From positions 4,278,001-4,342,000 of the forward strand of contig NC_079232.1 in NCBI RefSeq assembly GCF_028502605.1: a DNA stretch of 64,000 nt, given 5' to 3'. This document shows, in pieces, positions 33,098-45,514 of this stretch. The DNA is from Trichoderma breve (Eukaryota > Ascomycota > Sordariomycetes > Hypocreales > Hypocreaceae). Position numbers and translations under genes: made by a program. The notes under the pieces were generated by a model, which ran no database searches, was not told the origin of the DNA, and saw nothing but the letters and a program-made list of their open reading frames with translations. Each line of letters opens with the position of its first letter. The first letter of the stretch is position 1.

Positions 33098-36000
33098 ATG
33101 CCTCGTCGCAAGCGTGCCGCCGCCGAGTTCATTGATCTCACAGGAGATTCCCCTGAGCCAGTTCGCAAACGACCAGCTCTTTCTTCTTCACAATCTTCCC
33201 GAGCACCTCCTGGCCTGAATTATGCATCTCAGAGGAGCCAATCATTTGCTTATCCAGCGGCTACACAAGAGCCAGACTATCTGGACTTGACGCAAGACGA
33301 TGACACCGCTGACAAAGAGTTTTATGGCACTTTTGGTTCGTTTCTTCCTTCAAGCCAATTGTTCGTCAGTGGAATGCTAATTTTCTTTACACAGATGGCA
33401 AAATCGTCGGTGTGAGGTACTATGATGGATATGCTTCGCCTGGCGAGGCCGTCTTGTGTCGCAGAGAGCCGGAAAATCGGGTATGCATCAAGCATAGCAG
33501 CTGGTTTGGCATCATCAAGTAACAGACCTAATACGTAAACAGTATGACAAAAATGCTATCCGGATAGACAATGTCCTTCACCAACAAATAGGCCACTTGC
33601 CTCGCACAATTGTTGAGAAGCTCGCTCACTACATCGTAAGTTTGGCGCCTCTAAATACTACCCCTTCAGGTATACAGCTAATGCGAAATAGGACTCTGGA
33701 GATCTCACTGTGGAAGGCCAAATCATAGGAGAAAAAGCCTACTACGATTGTCCCATAAGATTGTCCTTTTACGGGCCAAGTGACCCTGCAGAGCGGACCA
33801 GAATCGAGACTGCTCTAAAGGCAGATAAATTTGTCAAGGCTACCCAGCTGAAGAAGACCAGGAAGGAAGCCGAGGCACGTAGGGTAGTGCTTGGGCTATC
33901 TCAAAGCAGATCGACAGCTGGCTTCGATACTACTCAGGCGGTTCCCGAAGTATCACTCGAGGAAATCCTCCAGTCCAGCTATGCAGTCGAGTTCCGCAAA
34001 AGCGGTGACGCCATCAAGACCCTGGCAATGGGCGAGGATGAGCTGTCCAAGATGCCACAGGCCGAACAACCCAGTCAGCTCAAGTCTACTCTCCTGCCAT
34101 ATCAGCTACAGGTATGTCTGCACCAAATCTTTGTTGCCCCTCTCTATTAGTCCTTGTTTGTGTCAAGTCAGAACTAACAGCGCATAAAAAGGGCCTGGCT
34201 TGGATGCAATCGAAAGAGAGCCCCAAACTTCCAGCTGTGGGCTCGGATACGGTAACCCAGTTGTGGAGACGTGACAACAAGGGCCGGTTTTGGAATGTCG
34301 CCTCCGAGTTCATCACCTCTAAGCCGCCAACGCTCTTCTCAGGCGGTATCCTTGCGGACGATATGGGTTTGGGAAAGACGCTCCAAATCATCAGCTTGAT
34401 CCTTACCGGTGGCCCGGGTTCAACGCTAATAGTTGCTCCCGTTAGTGTGATGAGTAACTGGGAGCAGCAAATTCGAAGGCATGTCAAAGAGGAACATCAA
34501 CATAGTATCCTAATATATCATGGTGCCAAGAAAGTGGTAGCTGAAGAGCTGGAAGGATACAACGTTGTCATTACTAGCTATGGCACCCTTGCCAAGGAAT
34601 TGGATCCCGGCGTCAGCAAAACTCTCTTGAGCCAAAAGAAGAACTGGCGGCGAGTTGTGCTCGATGAAGGGCACACAATAAGGAACGTCAAGACCAAGGC
34701 AGCTCTGGCGGCCTGCGAGCTCCACGCCCAGTCCCGTTGGGTGCTGACCGGAACTCCAATGTGAGTGCCATGTTCCAATTGGCCTTTTTTTTATTCTCAT
34801 TGCCACGATACACTAACATATCATTAGTGTCAATTCCGTCAAGGATCTCCAATCTCTAGTCAAGTTTCTGCATATCACGGGCGGCATTGAACAGCCTGAG
34901 ATATTCGGCAACGCAATCTCGCGCAAACTGATGATGGGCGATCGCAGTGGAGAGGCCCTTTTGCAATCTTTGATGCAAGACATCTGTCTGCGACGCAGGA
35001 AAGACATGAAATTTGTCGACCTCAAACTTCCCAAGAAGACAGAGTACCTCCACCGAATTACATTTCACCCAGAGGAACAAGCCAAATACGACGCTCTATT
35101 GTATGTCACATGATTCTTGGATTGAGGATTTGGTACTAACTCACTTGTAGATCTGAGGCCAGGGGCGTGCTGGAGGAATACCAAGCCAGATCGCAAACTG
35201 GACAAAAGGGCCGCTTCCAAAACGTCTTGGAGCGCCTTCTTCGGCTTCGACAGTCGTAAGTCACCTGCTCATTGTCTGATGCTGCTTGCTGATGTGTTAT
35301 AGGTGCAACCACTGGACTCTATGCAGAGAACGGATTAATGATCTGATGCAGATGCTCAAAGACCAAGACGTTGTACCTCTGACCGAAAAAAACCGCGCCC
35401 TGTTGCAGGAAGCTCTTCGGCTATACATTGACAGTCAAGAAGAGTGCGCAATCTGCTACGATTTACCTACTAACCCAGTGATTACAAACTGCCAGCATGT
35501 GTTTTGTCGCCATTGCATCTCCAGGGCAATTCAGCTACAGCACAAATGCCCCATGTGCCGCAACCCGCTGACAGAGGACAGCCTTCTGGAGCCAGCCCCC
35601 GAGGGAACGTTTGATAAGAACTTTGACACTGAACAGCAGAGTTCAAAGACAGAGGCAATGTTGCAAATAGTTCGAGCCACATTGAAGAATGAGGGCTCGA
35701 AAATTGTCATCTTCTCACAATGGACATCATTCCTTGACATTGTAGAGAAGCAGCTCCAAGGTGCTGGTTTAAAGTATTGCAGGATTGATGGAAGCATGAA
35801 TACAGACAGACGAGATCAGGCCATCGATGCTCTTGATAATGATTCAGAGACTCGCATTCTGCTGGCCAGTTTGGCGGTTTGCAGCGTGGGGCTCAACCTT
35901 GTTTCCGCGGATACAGTCATTTTATCCGACAGTTGTAAGTCCTTGCTTTATTGGTAGCCCCCATGTTGTACATCCCATTATGTGTCTATACTTACTTGTA

Positions 36001-36236
36001 CTCTCATAGGGTGGGCGCCAGCAATCGAAGACCAAGCCGTTGATCGAGTACATCGTCTCGGCCAAAGACGCGAGACGAAGATTTGGCGTCTGGTCATGGA
36101 AAACACTATTGAGGAGCGTGTACTAGATGTCCAGCAAGAGAAGCGCGACCTAGTCACCAAGGCGTTTCAGGAAAAGGACAAGGCGAAAAAATCCAACGAG
36201 ACGAGAATGGCGGATGTGGTAAGGTTGCTTTCTTAG
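33098..36236 (+). CDS. HIRAN-SNF2-RING DNA helicase/ubiquitin ligase (Rad5/HLTF-like)
   Basis: Nine exons: 33098-33335, 33395-33480, 33543-33635, 33692-34111, 34192-34760, 34828-35100, 35151-35255, 35303-35934, 36010-36236; 880 residues. Order of domains: an N-terminal tail with two FIDLTGD/YLDLTQDD motifs resembling SUMO-interaction sites, a HIRAN domain (about 80-168), SNF2 ATPase with DMGLGKT (336-342) and DEGH (436-439), a C3HC4 RING (643-680) inserted between the lobes, and the C-terminal helicase lobe with DRVHRLGQ. This is the layout of HLTF and Rad5, which bind 3' DNA ends through HIRAN, remodel stalled forks and polyubiquitinate PCNA. At 880 residues it is shorter than yeast Rad5, and many ascomycetes have several paralogues, so I give no symbol. 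The exon 5 acceptor (AAAAAG, 34191) is weak but required by frame. Confidence 0.93.
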
Positions 36237-37740
36237 ACGGATACATTGGGCGGCGCAATTTGGTTCCCGATCGATCTCCATATAATGTATATGATATAGA
36301 CGATGCTATCAACTTAAGAGTAGTCTTGAGATTTCCGCGGAATACGACATAGACACGGGGGATCTCTTTGCTCCGTCTACCTAGGGTTGATAGAGGCGGT
36401 ATAGCTTACGATGCTGACATATGCTTACATACGACATATTATGAGAGACAGTCAATGTCCCTGTATACAATGGCTTGTGGTTAATGAGAAGATGTGACTA
36501 CCTAGTCAATACCATCTACTTGATGCTCACCTAATCTCCTCATCTGAGCATTCACTAGCTTACTAGAAGCTGGCTGGATCCTTTGCAATACGAGGGGTCA
36601 AATGTATAAAGTTGCTGTAAAGGGTAAGTTTTCGATCAAGGGTATGTACTTGTAAACCAACTATAGTGTTTCATTCATGAAATCGGCATGATTTGTAAAT
36701 ACCACTTGTTGGTTATAAATCGTATGAGTAAGATCTATCTTTACTAGAACAATGTAACCTTCCCATAGCATTTATCAATAGTCAAATTAGACTGGGTATT
36801 GCTTGAACTTTTGTATTGATACGCTATGACTCGCTTCTTCCATCTGATCATCTATCCAGGTGTAAGGTATAATCTAGAAAGAAATTGACCTAATATTAAA
36901 CATTATTTAAATCGCAATGAGAGTTTCACATAGAATTGAATCTCTTAAGCATAATATAGAGCGAGTTTATAATACCGATTATGACCAACCCGTTGTCTGT
37001 ACTTTGACAAGGCATGCGAGAGACATGGAGTTGAAGTTGACAACTCAACTTTCCTCAAATTATCCCGACCCACTAGACGAGATAAATATGGTGGAGACTT
37101 AAAGAAAATATAGATGGTTTGAGTTGCTAGTGGCAGACCTCTTAACAGACTTGGCCTAAAATCACTCAAGCCACGAGACACACAAACCAACTAAGCTTAC
37201 TTTAGCTTATCATAGAAATGACTCGGACTTTCCATCGTTATCATCTAGCGGCGAATATGTATTTTGGGAACGCCTAGATCAGGTAATTTATGCCAAAGAG
37301 GGGAAAGATGCAGTAGGAGGTTTCGTGCGAGTTCGTGCGCGTTTTCACAATGAACTCACAACTCTTGATACCCTCATTTTTGTCAACAATTTCCCTTAAA
37401 CTGAAGAACAGAAGATGCCATTATTTATTCTCTTTCAAAGAGTTTGAAAAAGATGTAATCTTTAATTCATTTCTACCTTTAACTAATAAACTATATCCAA
37501 AGCTTAATGATTTGTCTATTTCGCCTTGTCTGATTCTAACTTTTGGCTATTGATCTTACATTGTGAGACGGTAACCTGGCTGATTTATAAACAGACGTGG
37601 GTTGATCTTTACCAGCTTCGACTAAACACCAATTAGTAATCTACGATCCTGCAAGGAAAATCTCCATAATGGCCTGCGTTGTTCTAATCATGGAGTCCCT
37701 TTCCGAGGCTGTAAGCTGGAAAATACAATCATGCTATTTT

Positions 37741-37753
37741 CGGAACGGTTCCG
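37741..37753. promoter_or_regulatory. Palindromic CGG-N7-CCG element
   Basis: CGGAAC-G-GTTCCG is a perfect 6-bp inverted repeat around one base. It contains CGG and CCG seven bases apart, the form bound by dimers of Zn2Cys6 regulators. It stands 28 bp upstream of the TATA box and 170 bp upstream of the hydrolase ATG, a natural operator position. Confidence 0.5.
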
Positions 37754-37780
37754 AGTGGCTCCTGCAAGTTAACGGCGGAG

Positions 37781-37788
37781 TATATAAA
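37781..37788 (+). promoter_or_regulatory. TATA box of the alpha/beta hydrolase gene
   Basis: TATATAAA, 135 bp upstream of the ATG at 37923. Confidence 0.55.
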
Positions 37789-37922
37789 CATGATGCGTTC
37801 CGTCGACGTAAATAAAGGAACATCGAATCAACAACTAGACACATATCTCAGCCACAAGGCTTTCTTTCTTTTCTATTCTCATTAAGGAAATCTACACTGC
37901 ATAATATTTCGATCTAGTAACC

Positions 37923-38800
37923 ATGGCTGTAACTCCGTCTTCTAAGCCACACATCTTTGTCATTCCTGGAGCCTATCACCCAGGTTCCACTTTCAACCTA
38001 TTCATTCAATCACTCGAGGCGGCAGGATTCTCTGCTGAAACTACCACAAACCGCAGTGCCGGCAACGCAGGCATCACCGTACAAGACGACGTAGCACACG
38101 TGCAATCTCTACTCATCCCTCAGATCGACGAGGGTAAAGATATTGTGGTCGTCGCTCATTCGTATGGCGGTGTGGTTGGATCGGGAGTCATTGCAGGTTT
38201 GGACAAAAGAAGCAGAGAAGCTCGAGGTTTGAAGGGAGGCGTCATCGGGATCATTTGCATCGCGGCTCTTATGACCGCACCGGAGAAGTCGATTCTTGAG
38301 ATGAGGGGTGGGGGGGCGTGGTCACCATGGGTTGATACAAGTAAAGTAAGTCGAACTCCCTTTTGCTTCTTCTTTCCCATGTTTAGTTTTTTCAAGTAAA
38401 GTGTGGTATCTATATCATGATGATGTGCTAATCTATCCGCCAGCTCGAAACCGAAGGCGTCACATACACGAGGAACGAGATAGAGACGTTTTACCACGAC
38501 GTCTCTCCCGAACTAGCCAAAACCATGATAGCAAGTTTAACGTCACAGTCTGGGCTGTCAGTGCAATCGAAACCTGCTGCAGTTGGCTGGCTAGATAATG
38601 TGTATGATGGCCGTCGCGCGTACATTCGCTGTCTTCAGGATGGCGCGTTGCCTCTTGCGGCGCAGGATGGCTTGCTTGCTCAGTCGGGGGTCGAATGGAT
38701 CATCAGGTCCTTGGAGGCTTCGCATAGTCCATACTTGTCGATGCCGGATGAGTTGACGACAGTGGTGGCGGAGATAATAGCGGAGTTTGCAAAGAGCTGA
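37923..38800 (+). CDS. Alpha/beta hydrolase (AB hydrolase-1-like, small esterase type)
   Basis: Two exons, 37923-38345 and 38444-38800, 259 residues; the intron runs from GTAAGT to CCGCCAG in phase 0. The fold is recognisable from the first strand and oxyanion loop (HIFVIPGAYHPGSTF, residues 10-24), the nucleophile elbow in VVVAHSYGG (Ser80) and a C-terminal SHSPYLSMPDEL segment supplying the catalytic His. This subgroup of short cytosolic hydrolases is common in ascomycetes and includes esterase- and methyl-esterase-like enzymes; the substrate is unknown. There is no signal peptide. The clear TATA box and CGG palindrome upstream suggest induced rather than constitutive expression. Confidence 0.88.
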
Positions 38801-40802
38801 GTGTTTGTGTTACTTGTGACGGGTTAGATTCGCGGTTTGTTAACATAGTGTTTAGTATATACCACATGAATCTGAAGGACAGAAGAAGAATATTAGCATC
38901 AAGATTTCTTTTGGCATGCCCTTGATCGTCTTGAAAAGAAGTTTCACCAAATTATTCACTCTCTAAACGTGATGCCGGATGTGATGCTGGTGAGAAGATC
39001 GGTGAAGTCAAGATAGGCCCCATCCAGCATCAAACTGCTAGTAAGTAGTTGAGCATACATGTCCATCCAGAAATAGACGCCTAACTTCATTAAAGTAACA
39101 TAGCGGCTCCTTCGATCCAATTTTTCGGCAAGCCACAGGCACTGGCTGTCCTCCTGACTCGCCTTTGCATCCTTAAGGAATCATAGGACCATACTTTGAT
39201 AATAGGGATGCCCCTATACCACATTTCCGCGCAAACTCCGTATCGTATGAGTCGTCATCAAACATCAAACAACCTATCCCTATATCTATATCCAATATTA
39301 TGGATTTCGGACATGTAACGCCTCCGCGATGTGGTCGTACACGCACTCCCTCGCAGCAACTGCTTCACTTACATACAATCGCGAGCTTACTCAGCGGACC
39401 TATATCCCACCGGTAACCATCTCCCTCTATCAACAAACAAACAACACGAGGTCTATTTTCCACGGAATCTCCTATTTTCTCAAAACTCACTGAAAGCAAT
39501 ACGGAGATAAACCACGGAATCAATATTTTAAGAAAAATCCTACAGAGGGAAATTTCCTCTTGGTTTCGTCATCGCGCACTTATCATTCCTCCGCACTTAT
39601 TGTTTACCCATCCCGCCGATTAGCTAAGCCAGATGTCGGCCCGCCTGGGGCTACTCGCGCCGACAGCGAAGCTCCGATGCTCCGACCTCCGATGTTCTTT
39701 TGGTGAGAGCCGTTGCTTGTAGAACGCGATTTGAGCGAAACCAACTGCGTATTTTGACGCTTTCTGTGGATTTGCAAACTGAAAACAGTGAATGCAAGAT
39801 TTGATGTTTAAAATAAAAAAAGATGTCAAAAAAGCCAAGCCTCTAAATCTATTCAGCTACAAGCCCTGCTGTCTCTATCCCATCTAGAAAATGAATACCC
39901 GGGCCTCTCTGTCTCAGTCTTGTCTATCTATCCCTCTGTAAGCAACAAGCTATAACTCGTATATCTGGCGTATCATCGGCCGCGCCAAAACAGGTTCCCA
40001 AATAGCCTATCCATTAACCTACCCAAAAACCCATCCATTCCCCTTACGGCCCCCGTTTTTTCTTCCCCCCTTCCCGTTTAACGTTAAAATCCATGCCGCT
40101 CACTCACCACCCAACCAACGCGCGCCCGGACCTACGTGTTGGTATCCCCATCCACTTCTGAACCCCGGATCTTGCACAAAGTGCGAGCACCGATCACACA
40201 TGTTTCTGTTTTCCCGGTCGGCGGCCTAGACCCGGGGCCACCTGCCTGCTAAGCAACACCGGCCGTCGTTTCGTTTGTCTTGCGTAGCGTAGCGCAAAGG
40301 GTCCGGGCCAGGCCAGGCTGTCGGTCATGGCACCTCGCGCGAAAGCGAAAGCGGACAGCTGAGCTGCGGAGGATTTTTGAAATCAAAAGATAACTAATGT
40401 ACAATGACGCTCGTTGGTTTCGTGTAATATATTTTCTTTTTACTATATTACTAGATGTGGGCAGTAGTTGCCAAGTCCTTCTTTTTTCCATTCTCGCCAA
40501 CAACCAACCCCCTGTTTACTTGGCTACTTCGAATCGAATATAATTATTCCATCTCTCGCTCATCTTAATATTTCAATCTCTTGGCCTTTGCGCAAACGAG
40601 TATAGCGGATCCATCGTGCGCTGTGTTGTTATCGACTCCCACGAGCTTGGTGTTTTTTGGTGGTGTGACTTGGGGCGACGACTTATACGCATCTCCTCAC
40701 GCCAGCCTATCCATCACCTGAATCGAACAAAACCCTCAACAATCACGAAAATATCCATCTCATCAATATCAATTTGATAAAAAAAGAATCTCAGCCGAAA
40801 AG
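38801..40802. other. 2-kb spacer upstream of the 7TM gene
   Basis: No convincing gene. The right half (39,850-40,800) is pyrimidine-rich on the plus strand and rich in C-runs, as in long fungal leaders, and probably contains the promoter and 5' untranslated region of the next gene. Confidence 0.55.
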
Positions 40803-41925
40803 ATGGCGTCCAACAGCCAAAGCGGCGGAGTGCCGCCACACATGGTACGTTCATCCTCCCCTTTCCCCCTTCAACACCATCACCAAATCCATCACCACAA
40901 CTTTCAAACCAAACCCATCAACACCAAACTAACATGAGCTTCCTTCTCAGAGCCCTCCTTACCCCCCCAAATACGCAGGCCTCGGCCTCACCCCAACCGT
41001 CGGCGTCGACATCCCCATCTCCGCCGTCATCCTCTTCTTCTTCATCTGCTCCGCCGCCCTCAACATGACAATCTTCCAGCGCAACCGCCGCCGCGGCCAC
41101 AAGTTCGTCCTGTCGGGCCTCTTCTTCGGCTTCTCCATGGCCCGCATATCGGCAAACGTCATGCGCATCGTCTGGGCGTGCTACCCGAAAAACGGGCGCA
41201 TCGGTCTCGCCGCGCAGATTCTCGCAAACGCAGGTGTCCTGCTCGTCTTCGTCATCAACATCATCCTCGTCTTGCGTGTCTTGAGGGCCTATCATCCTCG
41301 TCTTGGCTGGAGCGTTCCCGCCAAGATCGTCTTTCGCTCGATTTATGTTTCGGTCGTGGCCTGTCTCATCATGCTCATCGTTTCCATCGTCTACAGCTCC
41401 TACACGCTCGACCAGTCCGCCATCGACAAGACCCACGACGCCCAAGTCGTTGCACTGACATACTTCGCCTTCCTGGCATTCTTTCCCATCCCCGTCATCG
41501 CCCTCTGCTTCATCATCCCCCGCCGCCAGCGCATCGAAAAGTTTGGTGCCGGAAGCATGCGCTACAAGCTCTTCCTCATGATCTTCAGCGCGTGCCTACT
41601 CACTCTCGGCGCGGCGTTCCGTGCAGGAGTGTCGTATTACCGCGTTCCAGTAACGCAGCCAAAGTGGTTCCATCACAAGGCCTGCTTCTACTGCTTCATC
41701 TACGTCATCGAGCTCATCGTCATCTTCACATACTCCCTGTCTCGATTTGATAAGCGCTTCCACATTCCTGATGGAAGCAGCTCTCCCGGACACTATGTCA
41801 ACGGCGTTCCAGGCTCAGATGGGCGAGTATTCGATGAGGAGCTTCCGGCGAGCGCTTCTGCGCAGACCATGCATGATTCCACCTGGGACACGCCGCTCGA
41901 AAACAAGCTCGAGGCTGGCAAATGA
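40803..41925 (+). CDS. Seven-helix membrane protein (DUF3112-like, GPCR-like)
   Basis: Two exons, 40803-40844 and 40951-41925, 338 residues; intron from GTACGT to TTCTCAG with an ACTAAC branch site. After a short Pro-rich N-terminus come about seven hydrophobic segments, for example ISAVILFFFICSAAL (about 36-50), ILANAGVLLVFVINIILVL, YVSVVACLIMLIVSIVYSSY, YFAFLAFFPIPVIALCFIIP and CFYCFIYVIELIVIFTYSL, then an 80-residue hydrophilic tail. The segment between helices includes FQRNRRRGHKF and RISANVMRIVWACYP, wording I associate with the fungal DUF3112 family, sometimes labelled family-C-like GPCRs. Receptor function is not demonstrated for the family. The tail could be cytoplasmic and regulatory. 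Confidence 0.8.
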
Positions 41926-42607
41926 TTTGGAGAAAACGAAGAAGAGGGGGCGAGAAGCAGATAATCACAGCATGGAGGCACCTGAGGTTCTGTATATATG
42001 TGTCAGTGTGCTCGGTATATTTAGACAAGGACATCACATGGCGTTAGGTTATAGATAGGGCATCGCATTGTACGACTGGAATCATGGAATATCACGAAAG
42101 GGCCCCCTTTGTTTAGAACAAAGGTTGAAGAATCTTCTCTCAGTATAGAAATAAGCGTTCTTGAATAATGAATAGAACAAGAATGATATCACCTATTTTG
42201 CCAAATTAGCAGTTTTGTCATCTAACACGCATGATAAGAGAGGGTGTGTGTGGCATCGCAAAAAGACTGATAGCCAATGTCTCTCTCCTATTCCAATTCT
42301 ATTGCTCTCAGTTCTGACCATGGCAATGCATAGGTAGGTACGCACATGCTGACATCAGTAACATCAGCGCATCACCATCCCTGTTAGTAAACTTGAACCA
42401 GTCTGGAGCGGCGGCACTTTGGCAACTCCTGTTCACATTGAGACTTGTCACGGCTGGGTGGCGTGGGCCCGTACACCGGCAGTAGGATTAATCGTACATT
42501 ATTTTTTCTTTAGATGCCCGGCTCCCTGGGCTCTAACAACTATAAACCCTCTTGCAAAAAGCCCTTTACAGCAATAACTCGTTTGAATGAAGAACGTCGG
42601 TACTAGA
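41926..42607. other. Convergent spacer, 7TM gene and PP2A gene
   Basis: 680 bp between two converging 3' ends. No coding sequence supported. Confidence 0.65.
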
Positions 42608-44175
<1,568 letters not shown>

Positions 44176-45514
44176 GGTCGAAAAGCGCAGCTGCGGCCGA
44201 GGCGAGTCGATTGGCGATGCGTTGCTGGTTGAGAGGCGGAGATAGAGGGAGGGGGGTCGAGCTGGCTGAGGTTTAGGAGGGGAGAAGGTTGATGCTTTGA
44301 ATGACGTTGCGGTCACGCTTCGGGTTTCTGTCCCAAGAGGTTCTGGCAGCAACAGCCTTGGCAGCAGACGGCGGGTGGCAATTTAGCGGTTGGCAGCTGT
44401 ACAGTCCAGTAGCAAATAGCGGCCGGTGGTGGGGCAGATGCGCCAAAGGACGCGGTTTTATAGTGATGGATACGGCACGGTGGTCGCTATCAGCCAGTGC
44501 AGTGCAGTGGGAGAACAAAGAGAGGGACAGGAGGGATATGGGGAGAGAGATTATGTGTGAGAGAGCTGGAGGGAGCACGAGAGATTGCGAAAGATGACAA
44601 GGGGAGGGGGAGGGGGTTCAAAACAAGCAGAGTCAATAAAACGGGGTACTGAGGCTTTACAGTAGCAGCGACGAGTTACAAAGAACTTGGATGCTATTGG
44701 TTTGGATTCAGCTTTCATGAAAGATGCATCAATGGCTTCTTTATTGATCTCTTCTTTGTCTGCAAATCTTCAGCTGTGCACTGGACGGCTCAAGCGTTCG
44801 CGTCTTGTCTCGAAATCGCTAGGCCGTGTTTTGCGTGCTCGAAGTACCAAGCATGAGGGGTTGGTTCTCAGCTTACCTAGGTAGCTATCAGTAGTATTTG
44901 ATATCCTCCATTTAGAGTATGTAACTTCAAGCTCTTATGCAAAGCACTACTATATCGAGTTTAAAAATATCTTGAAATATATATATATATATAGATTCCA
45001 TCCATCTCTTTTCGAACCAACATGATGATACTTCCTCACCCGCGCTATGATGCTACTGTAGATACAGGCCCAGGGGAAACGAAATTAAAAGCTCCCCCCT
45101 TTGGCGCCAAGCTGGCGACCTCAGCTCCGGAGCTGCCCCGCCAAGCTTATTCCAGAATCGGGGCACATCATCTACATATAAATTGTAACAGATGCGACAA
45201 ATGCTACCGATTGCCGCGATACAGAAACCATGACTATCTCTCGAACCTGATGACTGAATTATGTATATTTTGAATATTAAAGTAGTGGAACTAACTATTT
45301 GCTTTACGCAGCTACCACGACGCTGCTGACTCATAACCTCATCGACACCTGCATGAAAGGGGGAGCTCAGCTCCGATGCCCGGCTCCGTAGACTCCAGGC
45401 TCATGCCCAGAGCCATTCTGTATAGACATGTTTAATCGAGCCCTGCTGTATTTCAGGGAATAATAACCACTATAATCATGCTGCCTTCTCTTGCTGCGTC
45501 ATAGCCTTCATCCT
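44176..45514. other. Spacer between PP2A and EXO84
   Basis: 1.3 kb containing the PP2A promoter and leader (minus strand, 44,176-44,600, purine-rich on plus) and the EXO84 3' end. It includes an AT microsatellite (44977-44993). Short frames at 44,687-44,884 and 45,022-45,273 are not supported. Confidence 0.6.
44977..44993. repeat. AT dinucleotide microsatellite
   Basis: About eight tandem AT units in an AT-rich part of the PP2A/EXO84 spacer. Confidence 0.8.

Larger units (their letters stand above)
36237..37922. other. AT-rich spacer
   Basis: About 1.7 kb between the helicase and hydrolase genes, clearly richer in A and T than neighbouring spacers, especially 36,600-37,560. Short frames (36917-37102, 37335-37553) have no family likeness. 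The base composition would fit decayed or mutated non-coding DNA. Promoter elements of the next gene lie at its right end. Confidence 0.55.
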
